Source: Parasporobacterium paucivorans DSM 15970 (GTDB lineage: Bacteria; Bacillota; Clostridia; Lachnospirales; Lachnospiraceae). Taken from it: a DNA stretch of 64,000 nt. A program made the translations under genes and the position numbers. Where the stretch lies: positions 149,043 through 213,042 of the forward strand of contig NZ_FQYT01000002.1 in NCBI RefSeq assembly GCF_900141895.1. The letters are read 5' to 3'. This document shows, piece by piece, positions 37,539 through 45,520 of this stretch. Below the pieces are notes generated by a model, which worked only from the letters and a program-made list of their open reading frames with translations, was not told the DNA's origin and did no database searches. Numbering within the stretch: position 1 is the stretch's first letter; the number at the start of each line of letters is the position of its first letter.

Positions 37539-38150
37539 CTAACTTTCCCAGGCCCTTACCCTGTATTCGATTCCGAGCCTGTCACAGATTTCCTGACACT
37601 GTCCTTCCTCTTCCTTTGTTATTGTGGAATCCACGGTAGTCATGACGACTCTGTTCACATATTTTCTTACGTTTCCGGCAAATTTCAGCACTGCGTCAAA
37701 TGAATCTCTTCCAAAAATATTCCGGGTCAGTTCGAAGTACTTATCCTTATCAGGAGTATTCAGACTGATGGATACAGTATCAACCAATCCCTCAAACATC
37801 GGGGTAGTATCTTTTCCATGAATCAGATCTGTCAGCCCATTGGTGTTTACCCGTATGGGTTTATTATATTTCTCTTTAATGAACTTTGCAATAGCCAGAA
37901 GATCATCCAGCCTCTCCGTAGGTTCACCGAAACCACAGAAAACTATCTCCTTGTATTTCTCTATTCCGGCTGACTGCAGCTCCCGGATCACCTCATCGAC
38001 AGATGGTTCATGTTCCAGCCAGAGATTGTCCGACCCGTAGACGCTGTCCATGGAATTGCGCAGACAGAACACACAGTCTGCCGGGCACCTGTTTGTCAGG
38101 TTGATATAAAGGCTTCCATGCACCTCATATAGAATTGTCATCATAATCAT
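37539..38150 (-). CDS. Radical SAM protein of the TatD-associated type
   Basis: 203 aa, short for a radical SAM enzyme. The cluster motif CxxxCxxC is CPADCVFC near residue 18, preceded by LYINLTNR. GFGEPTERLDDLL and VRVNTNGLTD-like blocks bind SAM and substrate. Sequence pattern fits the family often found next to TatD nucleases, whose function is unknown; no tatD is present here. It lacks a C-terminal auxiliary cluster domain. Confidence 0.8.
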   Translation of the reverse strand: MIMMTILYEVHGSLYINLTNRCPADCVFCLRNSMDSVYGSDNLWLEHEPSVDEVIRELQSAGIEKYKEIVFCGFGEPTERLDDLLAIAKFIKEKYNKPIRVNTNGLTDLIHGKDTTPMFEGLVDTVSISLNTPDKDKYFELTRNIFGRDSFDAVLKFAGNVRKYVNRVVMTTVDSTITKEEEGQCQEICDRLGIEYRVRAWES

Positions 38151-38161
38151 CTACCTCCGGT

Positions 38162-38992
38162 TTATTTTAAGTGTTGCAGCATTTCTTCAAAACAGACTCC
38201 GTCCGTTTTGGGTATGTCCAGCTCGATGGAACGGAGGATGCATTTTTTTACAAATGTGGATGCCTTCCGTACAGAATGATACAGTTCCACTCCATTAACC
38301 GCATCTGCAGCTATGACAGCCGTAAAGATATCTCCCGTACCGGATCTTTCCGTCCCCACTCTGTGGGACTTGACCATGCGTACTTCTTCACCTCTGCAGT
38401 ATATCATATTAGAAATGAACTGTCCCTGCAGAATTCCCGTTATAACAATTCTGTCCGGACCTCTTTCACACAGAGTTTCAGCAATTTTTTCCAGCTCTTT
38501 GATCCTCCATACTCCCTCGTGGTATCCAGTGTCCGTCAGAATACAGGCCTCGGTAAGGTTTGGCGTCATAATATCGGCATATTCAACCAGTTCAGACATC
38601 GTGGAGCAGATATCATTGGTGCAGGTAGGGTATCTGTGACCGTAATCTCCCATGACCGGATCAATAATGACCTGTGTTCTTTCCGTCTTGAAATCACGGA
38701 TAAACTTCTTGACGATCTGCACCTGGTGCACGCTGCCTAGAAATCCCGAGGTAATCCCTTCAAATTCCAGGTTAAGTTTTTTCCAGTGGTCCACATACGG
38801 CTGCATTTTCTCTGTATAGTCGTCAAAGAAATATTCATCAAATCCAGTGTGGTTGGAGAGTATTGCGGTCGGAACTGCGCAGCATTGTACTTTCAAATGG
38901 GATATGACCGGTATGGCAGCCATTAGGGAGCATCTCCCAAACCCGGAAAGATCGTTGATTACTGCAATTTTTTTCTGATTATTATGGGACAT
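38162..38992 (-). CDS. pdxY: Pyridoxal/pyridoxamine kinase (ribokinase-like)
   Basis: 276 aa. The N-terminal VINDLSGFGRCSL and AILSNHTGF substrate loops and the C-terminal anion hole GTERSGTGDIFTAV identify a PdxY/PdxK-type kinase that phosphorylates B6 vitamers. It lies 9 nt downstream of an ECF S-component gene, suggesting salvage of imported vitamin B6. The alternative is a hydroxymethylpyrimidine kinase, less likely from the N-terminus. Confidence 0.85.
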   Translation of the reverse strand: MSHNNQKKIAVINDLSGFGRCSLMAAIPVISHLKVQCCAVPTAILSNHTGFDEYFFDDYTEKMQPYVDHWKKLNLEFEGITSGFLGSVHQVQIVKKFIRDFKTERTQVIIDPVMGDYGHRYPTCTNDICSTMSELVEYADIMTPNLTEACILTDTGYHEGVWRIKELEKIAETLCERGPDRIVITGILQGQFISNMIYCRGEEVRMVKSHRVGTERSGTGDIFTAVIAADAVNGVELYHSVRKASTFVKKCILRSIELDIPKTDGVCFEEMLQHLK

Positions 38993-39001
38993 GTTTTTCG
39001 C

Positions 39002-39541
39002 CTACCTTGTCATAGTTTTAATAAATGAAGATTTTTCCAGTATGAAGGCCAGTATGTAAAATGCCACTATGTTCACTACACCCTCCAGGATAAGCCCTGG
39101 AGTGGAAGCCAGCCCTGCTGCAAGACTTCCGTACAAAATGGCCCCGCTGAATGTATAGCCGACAACCATCCACGCGTTTGATATCACCGCCCCTGCCAGA
39201 AGACCTGCTGAGGCCACTTTTTTAGGATGATTGTTTTTGTTCGAAAGGCTGCCGATAACAAACCCCATTATGCTTTTGATGATAAGGGTTGGAATAATCC
39301 AGATGGCATATCCCGTAAGAAAATCGGCCAACGCAGAACCAACTGCTGCTGACGCTGCGCCCACCCGCTTACCAAACAGATACGAGGAAAGAAGTATAAA
39401 CGTATTTCCAAAATGGGCATAGCCCAGCGGTATGGTAACCTGAATGAACATGGTGGAGATACAGATCAAGGCTGTCGCCAGAGCGGCATACACTAATTTT
39501 TTAACAGATATTCCTTCTTTGTTTTCAACGTTCATAGTCAT
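39002..39541 (-). CDS. ECF transporter substrate-specific (S) component, probably for a B6 vitamer
   Basis: About 179 aa with six hydrophobic helices, beginning VKKLVYAALATALICISTMF, with the PLGYAHFGNTFILLSSYLFG block typical of the HMP/pyridoxine-type S-components. The EcfA and EcfT energising genes are not nearby, so it is a group II module. Substrate is inferred from the adjacent pyridoxal kinase. ATG at 39541 has GAGG 8 nt upstream; a GTG at 39550 is less well placed. Confidence 0.82.
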   Translation of the reverse strand: MTMNVENKEGISVKKLVYAALATALICISTMFIQVTIPLGYAHFGNTFILLSSYLFGKRVGAASAAVGSALADFLTGYAIWIIPTLIIKSIMGFVIGSLSNKNNHPKKVASAGLLAGAVISNAWMVVGYTFSGAILYGSLAAGLASTPGLILEGVVNIVAFYILAFILEKSSFIKTMTR

Positions 39542-39588
39542 GACTTGCACCTCGCATAAATTATTTTCTTCATAATACTATAAACTGG

Positions 39589-40263
39589 TTATAAGTAAAA
39601 TGCCAGATTTGCGATTTTTAACAAGGCCAGTATGACCAGGTGCACTGGATAGAATAAATAGAAAGCATATTTTCCCCCATCGAACCCTTTTTTTCCATTA
39701 TAAAGAAAAATCGGCACGAGAGATATCAGAGCAAAAATCTGGATTCCTCCGAACATCAGTCCATTGATCAGCAGCATGGCTGCCACAATCACTTTCTTTT
39801 CATGTCGGAACCGGTAAAATACGTATATCAACAGTATACCAGCTGCGGAATAATCTGTCCTCAGAATCATGGCTGCCGCCATCCCTAGAACCAGTGGGAT
39901 TATTTCTGTTATATAATTTTTTGCCCTTGCACAGAAAACAATAGTGGAAAGCCCGATGAACAGGGTCCAGAATACATTTTGCCCGGAAAAATCCATAAGC
40001 GAATGATGGAAGGCCATGTCAAAAGGCAGCTCCGACGCCAAGGCAAACACGAACAGTCTGGCTCCATATTTTTTTATATTTCTCGTATGGAAGAACCCCT
40101 CCACTATCAAAAAACAATAAATGGGAAACGCAAGACGTCCGATAATACGCAGCAGGATGAACTCGGGAAACAATACGGCCCCCACGTGATCTGTCAGCAT
40201 ACTTGCAACGGCAATTATTTTAAGCAGAAAGGTCGTTGTATGAATCTTCTTAAACTGTTCCAT
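39589..40263 (-). CDS. TraX-family membrane protein
   Basis: 224 aa with about seven hydrophobic helices. The N-terminus FLLKIIAVASMLTDHVGAVLFPE and FPIYCFLIVEGFFHTRN are the TraX family signature. Despite the name (F-plasmid pilin acetylation) chromosomal Firmicute members have no known role in conjugation and no transfer genes are near. Confidence 0.82.
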   Translation of the reverse strand: MEQFKKIHTTTFLLKIIAVASMLTDHVGAVLFPEFILLRIIGRLAFPIYCFLIVEGFFHTRNIKKYGARLFVFALASELPFDMAFHHSLMDFSGQNVFWTLFIGLSTIVFCARAKNYITEIIPLVLGMAAAMILRTDYSAAGILLIYVFYRFRHEKKVIVAAMLLINGLMFGGIQIFALISLVPIFLYNGKKGFDGGKYAFYLFYPVHLVILALLKIANLAFYL

Positions 40264-40298
40264 TGTTCCTCCTGTATCTCAAATCAATGATTAGCCTC

Positions 40299-40326
40299 TT
40301 GCAAATTATACCAAATATTGTACAAT
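40299..40326 (+). promoter_or_regulatory. Promoter of the ABC-F gene, overlapping the divergent traX promoter
   Basis: TTGCAA (40299-40304), 16-bp spacer, TACAAT (40321-40326) on plus. On minus an extended -10 TGGTATAAT core (TATAAT at 40310-40305) for the TraX-like gene lies in the same spacer. Confidence 0.6.
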
Positions 40327-40362
40327 AAGAAATAGCGAATTAAAATGAAAGGTAAATTTTAT

Positions 40363-41997
40363 ATGATAAGTGCAAATAATGTAACACTCAGAATAGGCAA
40401 AAAGGCTCTCTTTGAAGACGTAAACATCAAATTCACTGAAGGGAACTGCTATGGTCTTATCGGCGCCAACGGCGCCGGTAAATCCACTTTTTTGAAGATT
40501 TTATCTGGAGAAATCGACCCCAGCAAAGGCACCATTTCCATTACTCCGGGACAGAGACTATCCTTCCTGAAGCAGGAACACTTCAAATTTGATGAACATA
40601 CGGTCATGGATACCGTTATGATGGGGAATGCAAGACTGTATGAAATAATGAAGGAAAAGGATGCCATTTATGCCAAAGAGGATTTTACAGAGGAAGATGG
40701 CATCAAGGCAAGTGAACTGGAGGGTGAATTTGCTTCCATGAACGGCTGGGAAGCTGAATCAGAGGCCGCTATCCTTCTTAATGGTCTTGGCATTGACACA
40801 GAATTCCACTACATGCTCATGAAAGATCTGAACGGAAGTCAGAAGGTAAAGGTGCTTCTTGCCCAGGCGCTGTTTGGCAATCCCGATATCCTGCTTCTGG
40901 ATGAGCCGACAAACCATCTGGATTTAGATGCCATTTCCTGGTTAGAGGAGTTTCTGATCAATTTTGACAATACTGTTATCGTTGTTTCCCATGACCGCTA
41001 CTTCCTCAATAAAGTATGTACACACACGGCTGACATAGACTACGCAAAGATTACCCTCTACGCAGGCAACTACGACTTCTGGTACGAATCAAGCCAGCTT
41101 CTCATGCGTCAGATGAAAGATGCCAACAAGAAAAAAGAAGACAAAATCAAGGAATTGCAAGAATTCATCCAGCGTTTCAGTGCCAATGCCTCGAAATCCA
41201 AGCAGGCCACATCCAGAAAAAAAGCTCTGGACAGAATCGAGCTGGACGACATCAAGCCATCCAGCAGGAAATATCCTTATATCGACTTCAGGCCAAGCCG
41301 TGAAATCGGCAATGAAGTCCTTACAGTGGAAGGTCTTACAAAAATCATCGACGGTGTAAAAGTTCTTGATAATATTTCCTTCATTGTCAACCATGAAGAT
41401 AAAATTGCCTTTGTTGGTTCCAACGAACTGGCAACCTCAACGCTTTTTAAAATCCTCGCAGGTGAGATGGAGCCGGACGGGGGTTCCGTGAGATGGGGAA
41501 TAACCACAACACGATCATTCTTCCCAAAGGACAATACTGCTGAATTTGACAACAACCTTACAATTGTCGACTGGCTCACCCAGTACTCCGAAGAAAAGGA
41601 CGTAACCTATGTCCGAGGTTTCCTTGGAAGAATGCTCTTCTCAGGAGATGACGGCATGAAAAAGGTCAAAATCCTCTCCGGAGGCGAAAAGGTCCGCTGC
41701 ATGCTTTCCAAAATGATGATTTCCGGTTCAAACGTCCTGATTCTCGACGAACCGACCAACCACCTGGATATGGAATCCATCACTTCCCTGAACAACGGAC
41801 TGGTTAAATTCCCCGGAGTGATACTTTTCACCTCCCATGACCACCAGTTCGTTCAGACAACCGCAAATCGTATCATGGAGATCTTCAACGGAAGCCTTAT
41901 CGACAAAATCTCTTCCTATGATGAATACCTCGAAAGCGATGTAGATGCACGTAAACGCCAGATATATTCCATGGATGAGACGGATCAGGATAATTAA
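40363..41997 (+). CDS. ABC-F family ATPase, YbiT/YkpA-like
   Basis: About 544 aa with two ATPase domains and no membrane segment. Domain 1 has Walker A GANGAGKST (about 35-43) and Walker B LLLDEPTNHLD, but its signature is LNGSQ rather than LSGGQ. Domain 2 has signature LSGGE and Walker B LILDEPTNHLD, but its Walker A is degenerate (VGSNELATSTLFKIL, no GK). The linker ends FSANASKSKQATSRKKALD, as in E. coli YbiT. ABC-F proteins act on the ribosome, some giving antibiotic protection. The ATG at 40363 has AAAGG upstream; the longer start has none. Confidence 0.92.
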   Translation: MISANNVTLRIGKKALFEDVNIKFTEGNCYGLIGANGAGKSTFLKILSGEIDPSKGTISITPGQRLSFLKQEHFKFDEHTVMDTVMMGNARLYEIMKEKDAIYAKEDFTEEDGIKASELEGEFASMNGWEAESEAAILLNGLGIDTEFHYMLMKDLNGSQKVKVLLAQALFGNPDILLLDEPTNHLDLDAISWLEEFLINFDNTVIVVSHDRYFLNKVCTHTADIDYAKITLYAGNYDFWYESSQLLMRQMKDANKKKEDKIKELQEFIQRFSANASKSKQATSRKKALDRIELDDIKPSSRKYPYIDFRPSREIGNEVLTVEGLTKIIDGVKVLDNISFIVNHEDKIAFVGSNELATSTLFKILAGEMEPDGGSVRWGITTTRSFFPKDNTAEFDNNLTIVDWLTQYSEEKDVTYVRGFLGRMLFSGDDGMKKVKILSGGEKVRCMLSKMMISGSNVLILDEPTNHLDMESITSLNNGLVKFPGVILFTSHDHQFVQTTANRIMEIFNGSLIDKISSYDEYLESDVDARKRQIYSMDETDQDN

Positions 41998-42016
41998 TTT
42001 CGGAGAGGATACCTGC

Positions 42017-42850
42017 TTGCAATATATTGATCTTCATGTCCACACAGCTGCCTCCGATGGCACAAAAACCCCGGAAGAAACTGTTCGGTATGCGATGGAT
42101 AAGGGACTTTCCGCCATCGCAATTACCGATCACGACACTGTCCAGGGGCTGCCCGGTGCCCTTAAAGAAGCAGAAAAATTTAATTTCAACCTGATTCCCG
42201 GAATTGAGCTGACGGCAGACTATGAGGGAGAAGAAATCCATATCCTGGGTTATAATATCGATCATACGGACCGGAACCTTTTGGAATCACTTGTATCCAT
42301 AAACCTGGAAAAAAAAGAACGCAACGAAAAAATGTATGCCCAGCTGAACAAAGCAGGCATAGTTATTACGCCGGTTCTGATGCAGATACGTTACCCCGAT
42401 GCCATAATAACCAGGGGGCACATCGCCGATTACCTGGTCTCGCGAGGCTATGTCGAAGATACCCAGGAGGCCTTTTCCAAGTTTCTAGGAAAAACCACTC
42501 CCTTCTTTGTGCCCAGAGATAACATACCGGCAGAATTTGCCATCCGACTGATTCTTCAATCCGGTGGCATACCTGTACTTGCCCACCCTCTTCTTTATTA
42601 CGATAAAAATTCGGACAAACTGTACCGGATGACCCGAAGTCTTAAATCCATGGGGCTTAAGGGCATTGAAGCGATCTATCCTTCCCATAAAGGCAGGGCC
42701 GAAGGCGATATGCGCCGGCTCGCAGCCCATTTCGGCCTGTTTATAACCGGGGGGTCTGACTACCACGGCGGACTCAAGAAAGGGCTCGACATGGGCAGTG
42801 GATATGGCAATTTAAAAGTACCCGCCGATTTATTAAAAAACCTTATATAG
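42017..42850 (+). CDS. PHP-domain phosphoesterase (YciV/TrpH-like)
   Basis: About 277 aa. Metal-binding motifs are IDLHVHTAASDGT at the N-terminus, AITDHDTV near 36, LAHPLLYYDK and GGSDYHGGL. Relatives are 3',5'-nucleotide bisphosphate phosphatases or RNA 5'-exonucleases. GGAGAGG at 42002-42008 sits 8 nt before an in-frame TTG at 42017, which begins exactly at the domain; the longer frame from 41945 lies inside the ABC-F gene. Confidence 0.88.
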   Translation: MQYIDLHVHTAASDGTKTPEETVRYAMDKGLSAIAITDHDTVQGLPGALKEAEKFNFNLIPGIELTADYEGEEIHILGYNIDHTDRNLLESLVSINLEKKERNEKMYAQLNKAGIVITPVLMQIRYPDAIITRGHIADYLVSRGYVEDTQEAFSKFLGKTTPFFVPRDNIPAEFAIRLILQSGGIPVLAHPLLYYDKNSDKLYRMTRSLKSMGLKGIEAIYPSHKGRAEGDMRRLAAHFGLFITGGSDYHGGLKKGLDMGSGYGNLKVPADLLKNLI

Positions 42851-42859
42851 GAGGACGCC

Positions 42860-43747
42860 ATGAAAAACCTTCCAAATCATGTTACGATCCTGACCCCGCC
42901 CCCAGGTACAGATATTGTCGGCACGATACAGTTCGTGCACGGTATGGCTGAACACAGACAGAGGTACATAGAAGTCATGAATTTCTTCACCCTGAATGGA
43001 TATGTCTGTGCCATATCGGATTTGAGGGGTCATGGCGATAACATCACTCGTATGGATGATCTTGGATACTTTGGCGAAGATGGGCTGAATCTCCTGGTAA
43101 AAGATATCCATGATATTACTTTGTACCTGAAGGGCAGTTTTCCTGATCTTCCCTTCTTCCTGATCGGGCACAGCCTGGGCTCGTTGATTGCAAGGGTGTA
43201 TGCCAAAACTTATGATTCCTTTCTGACCGGCCTCATCCTCACTGGCAGTCCTTCCGACTCCCCCGTAAAGGGCGCTGCAAGGATACTCATTAAAGGGTTG
43301 AGTCTGTTTAAAGGCGCCCGCTACAAAAGTCCGTTTATGGGCAATCTGGTTACGGGGCCTTTTTCCAGGAAATTTCCGGAGGATGGCAGCTGCAATTCCT
43401 GGATTACCGCCGATCCACAAGTGTGGAGGAAATATGATTCAGATGAGAAATGCGGCTTCCTTTTCACCCTCAACGGCTATGAGGTCCTTATGAATCTTCT
43501 GGCTGCTGTTTATTCCCCGGATGGATGGAAATTAAATAATCCCGCCCTTCCGGTCGTCTTCCTCTCCGGTGAAGACGACCCCTGCATGACGGACATGGCC
43601 GGTTTTTTAAAAGCAGTTCAGACTATGAAAGATGCAGGATATATCAATGTGACTTACAGGATCTATAAAAACCGCCGCCATGAAATCCTCAACGATTATG
43701 AAAAAGAAAAGGTATTCGAGGACATCCTGGAATACCTTACCGTATGA
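42860..43747 (+). CDS. Alpha/beta hydrolase, lysophospholipase/monoglyceride lipase-like
   Basis: 295 aa, Hydrolase_4 type. Oxyanion region VHGMAEHRQRY, nucleophile GHSLGS near residue 102, acid GEDDPCM, and catalytic histidine in NRRHEIL. It lacks a signal peptide, so it is cytosolic. It follows the PHP gene by 9 nt. Confidence 0.85.
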   Translation: MKNLPNHVTILTPPPGTDIVGTIQFVHGMAEHRQRYIEVMNFFTLNGYVCAISDLRGHGDNITRMDDLGYFGEDGLNLLVKDIHDITLYLKGSFPDLPFFLIGHSLGSLIARVYAKTYDSFLTGLILTGSPSDSPVKGAARILIKGLSLFKGARYKSPFMGNLVTGPFSRKFPEDGSCNSWITADPQVWRKYDSDEKCGFLFTLNGYEVLMNLLAAVYSPDGWKLNNPALPVVFLSGEDDPCMTDMAGFLKAVQTMKDAGYINVTYRIYKNRRHEILNDYEKEKVFEDILEYLTV

Positions 43748-45508
43748 TCAGATCATATTCATAATGACCAGCTGAACTTCTCTTTTGTTTCTGTATTCAT
43801 TGACTTTCGGATAATAGGCGATGGACAGCTGCATATCGTTGGGAACTCCCCGCTTCGCTTTTTCAATTTCATCGCTTCCGAATTTTTCCAGCAGGAAGTT
43901 TAACCATTCCCTGTTTCTATCAAAAGCTACGGCAGTAATCCCATGATTGCTGCCGTTTTTCATTTCAAATTTCAGCACATTCCCGGACTCGCCCATCACC
44001 CGGATCCTTTCTATACCGACATCCTTTTCCACAAAAACAGGTTTTTCATTTCCCATGCCAAAAGGTTCCAACAGCTCCAGCTCTTCAATCAGCCTCTCAT
44101 CCACATATTCAAAGGGTAAGACCATATCCAGCCATAGTTTCTTTTTTAGATCCATCTCTGTTAAATTGCACCTGTGATTCAATCTTTCCCTGAATAGCTG
44201 AACATTTTCCCTTTTCAGGCTCAGCCCGGCAGCCATTGGATGACCTCCGAATTTCATAAGGAGATCTCTGCACTCCGTTAATCCGACATGCATGTCATAT
44301 GCCTCAACGGAACGACCGGAACCCTTTACGTATTCTCCACTTCCTGTCAGGACAAAGGCAGGTCTGTTGTACTTCTCTTTCAAACGGCCCGCGACAATGC
44401 CGGCAATACTTTCATGGCATTCGGGCAGATGGACGACCAGAACCATGTCCCTGTACGGTCCATATCCTTCCATGAGACGCACCGCTTCCTGAGAGGCTTC
44501 TTCTGTCATAATTTTCCGTGTGTCATTTAATTTTCGCAGTTCCCTGGCCCCTTGCTGGGCCAGATATTCATCCGGCTGCCCCAGAAGGTCGCAGGCCAGC
44601 CCGGCATCAGACAGCCTTCCGCCTGCGTTCAGACAGGGGCCCAATATGAATCCGATATGGTATGCCTTTATTTCCTTGTCTGTCAGCTCGTTTGCCCGGA
44701 TCAGTTCCATGATGCCTTTATTTTGCGTATTGTTCAGCCTTTTAAGACCCTCCTTGGCAATTATCCGGTTCTCCCCCGTCAGGGAGACAACATCCCCTAT
44801 AGTTGCAATCGCGGCAAATTCCAAATATTTTAATGCCTCTTCCGGATCCATTCCCATTGATTCCCATAAGGCCTGGACAAGACGGAAGGCTACACCGGCT
44901 CCACAAAGTTCCTTGAATGGATATTTGCATCCATTCTGTTTGGGGTTTATGACGGCATCAGCCTCAACAAGAACTTCCGTCCTTACTCCGTCATGCAGAG
45001 AATAGGGAACATTGTGGTGGTCTGTTACGATTACCGTCATTCCCAGCTCCCTGGCATATTTTATGGCTTCCACCGCAGCGATTCCGTTATCACAGGTAAT
45101 GATTGTATCCACACCGTCCTGATATGCGTCATGGATAAGCTTTTCATTAATGCCATACCCGTCCCTTATCCGTTCCGGAATTTTGTAATCTGCCAGGGCA
45201 CCCAGGGATATCATAGCGTCTCTTAAGATATGAGTGGAGCAGATTCCGTCGATATCATAATCCCCGATAACGCGGATTCTGTTGCCTCGTTCAATCTTTT
45301 CCTTTATGATATTTACAGCTTTTTCCATATCCTTCATTATCCATGGCGAAGCCAGATCTCCGATTTTCCCATTCAAATAACCGGCGATTTCTATATCGCC
45401 GGTTATTTCCCTGTTTCTTATTATTCTGGCCAGAATCGGGCTGATATGATACCTGCGTGACTGCTCCGCAAAATCAGCTTTTTTTGCATATATCATCCAT
45501 TTCTGCAT
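43748..45508 (-). CDS. recJ: Single-stranded-DNA-specific exonuclease RecJ
   Basis: 586 aa. The DHH phosphoesterase motifs are RVIGDYDIDGICSTHIL near 80 and VIVTDHHNVP near 160, with the DHHA1 GGHPMAAGLS block near 400. It degrades ssDNA 5' to 3' in recombination and repair. Last gene of the scfA-scfB-secDF-recJ run. Its TGA abuts the TGA of the convergent hydrolase. Confidence 0.96.
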   Translation of the reverse strand: MQKWMIYAKKADFAEQSRRYHISPILARIIRNREITGDIEIAGYLNGKIGDLASPWIMKDMEKAVNIIKEKIERGNRIRVIGDYDIDGICSTHILRDAMISLGALADYKIPERIRDGYGINEKLIHDAYQDGVDTIITCDNGIAAVEAIKYARELGMTVIVTDHHNVPYSLHDGVRTEVLVEADAVINPKQNGCKYPFKELCGAGVAFRLVQALWESMGMDPEEALKYLEFAAIATIGDVVSLTGENRIIAKEGLKRLNNTQNKGIMELIRANELTDKEIKAYHIGFILGPCLNAGGRLSDAGLACDLLGQPDEYLAQQGARELRKLNDTRKIMTEEASQEAVRLMEGYGPYRDMVLVVHLPECHESIAGIVAGRLKEKYNRPAFVLTGSGEYVKGSGRSVEAYDMHVGLTECRDLLMKFGGHPMAAGLSLKRENVQLFRERLNHRCNLTEMDLKKKLWLDMVLPFEYVDERLIEELELLEPFGMGNEKPVFVEKDVGIERIRVMGESGNVLKFEMKNGSNHGITAVAFDRNREWLNFLLEKFGSDEIEKAKRGVPNDMQLSIAYYPKVNEYRNKREVQLVIMNMI

Positions 45509-45520
45509 ATCATCACCAAA

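Noticed and set aside
39589..40263. TraX-like gene as evidence of an integrated conjugative element
   Set aside because: The family is common on Firmicute chromosomes and no relaxase, coupling protein or integrase is nearby.
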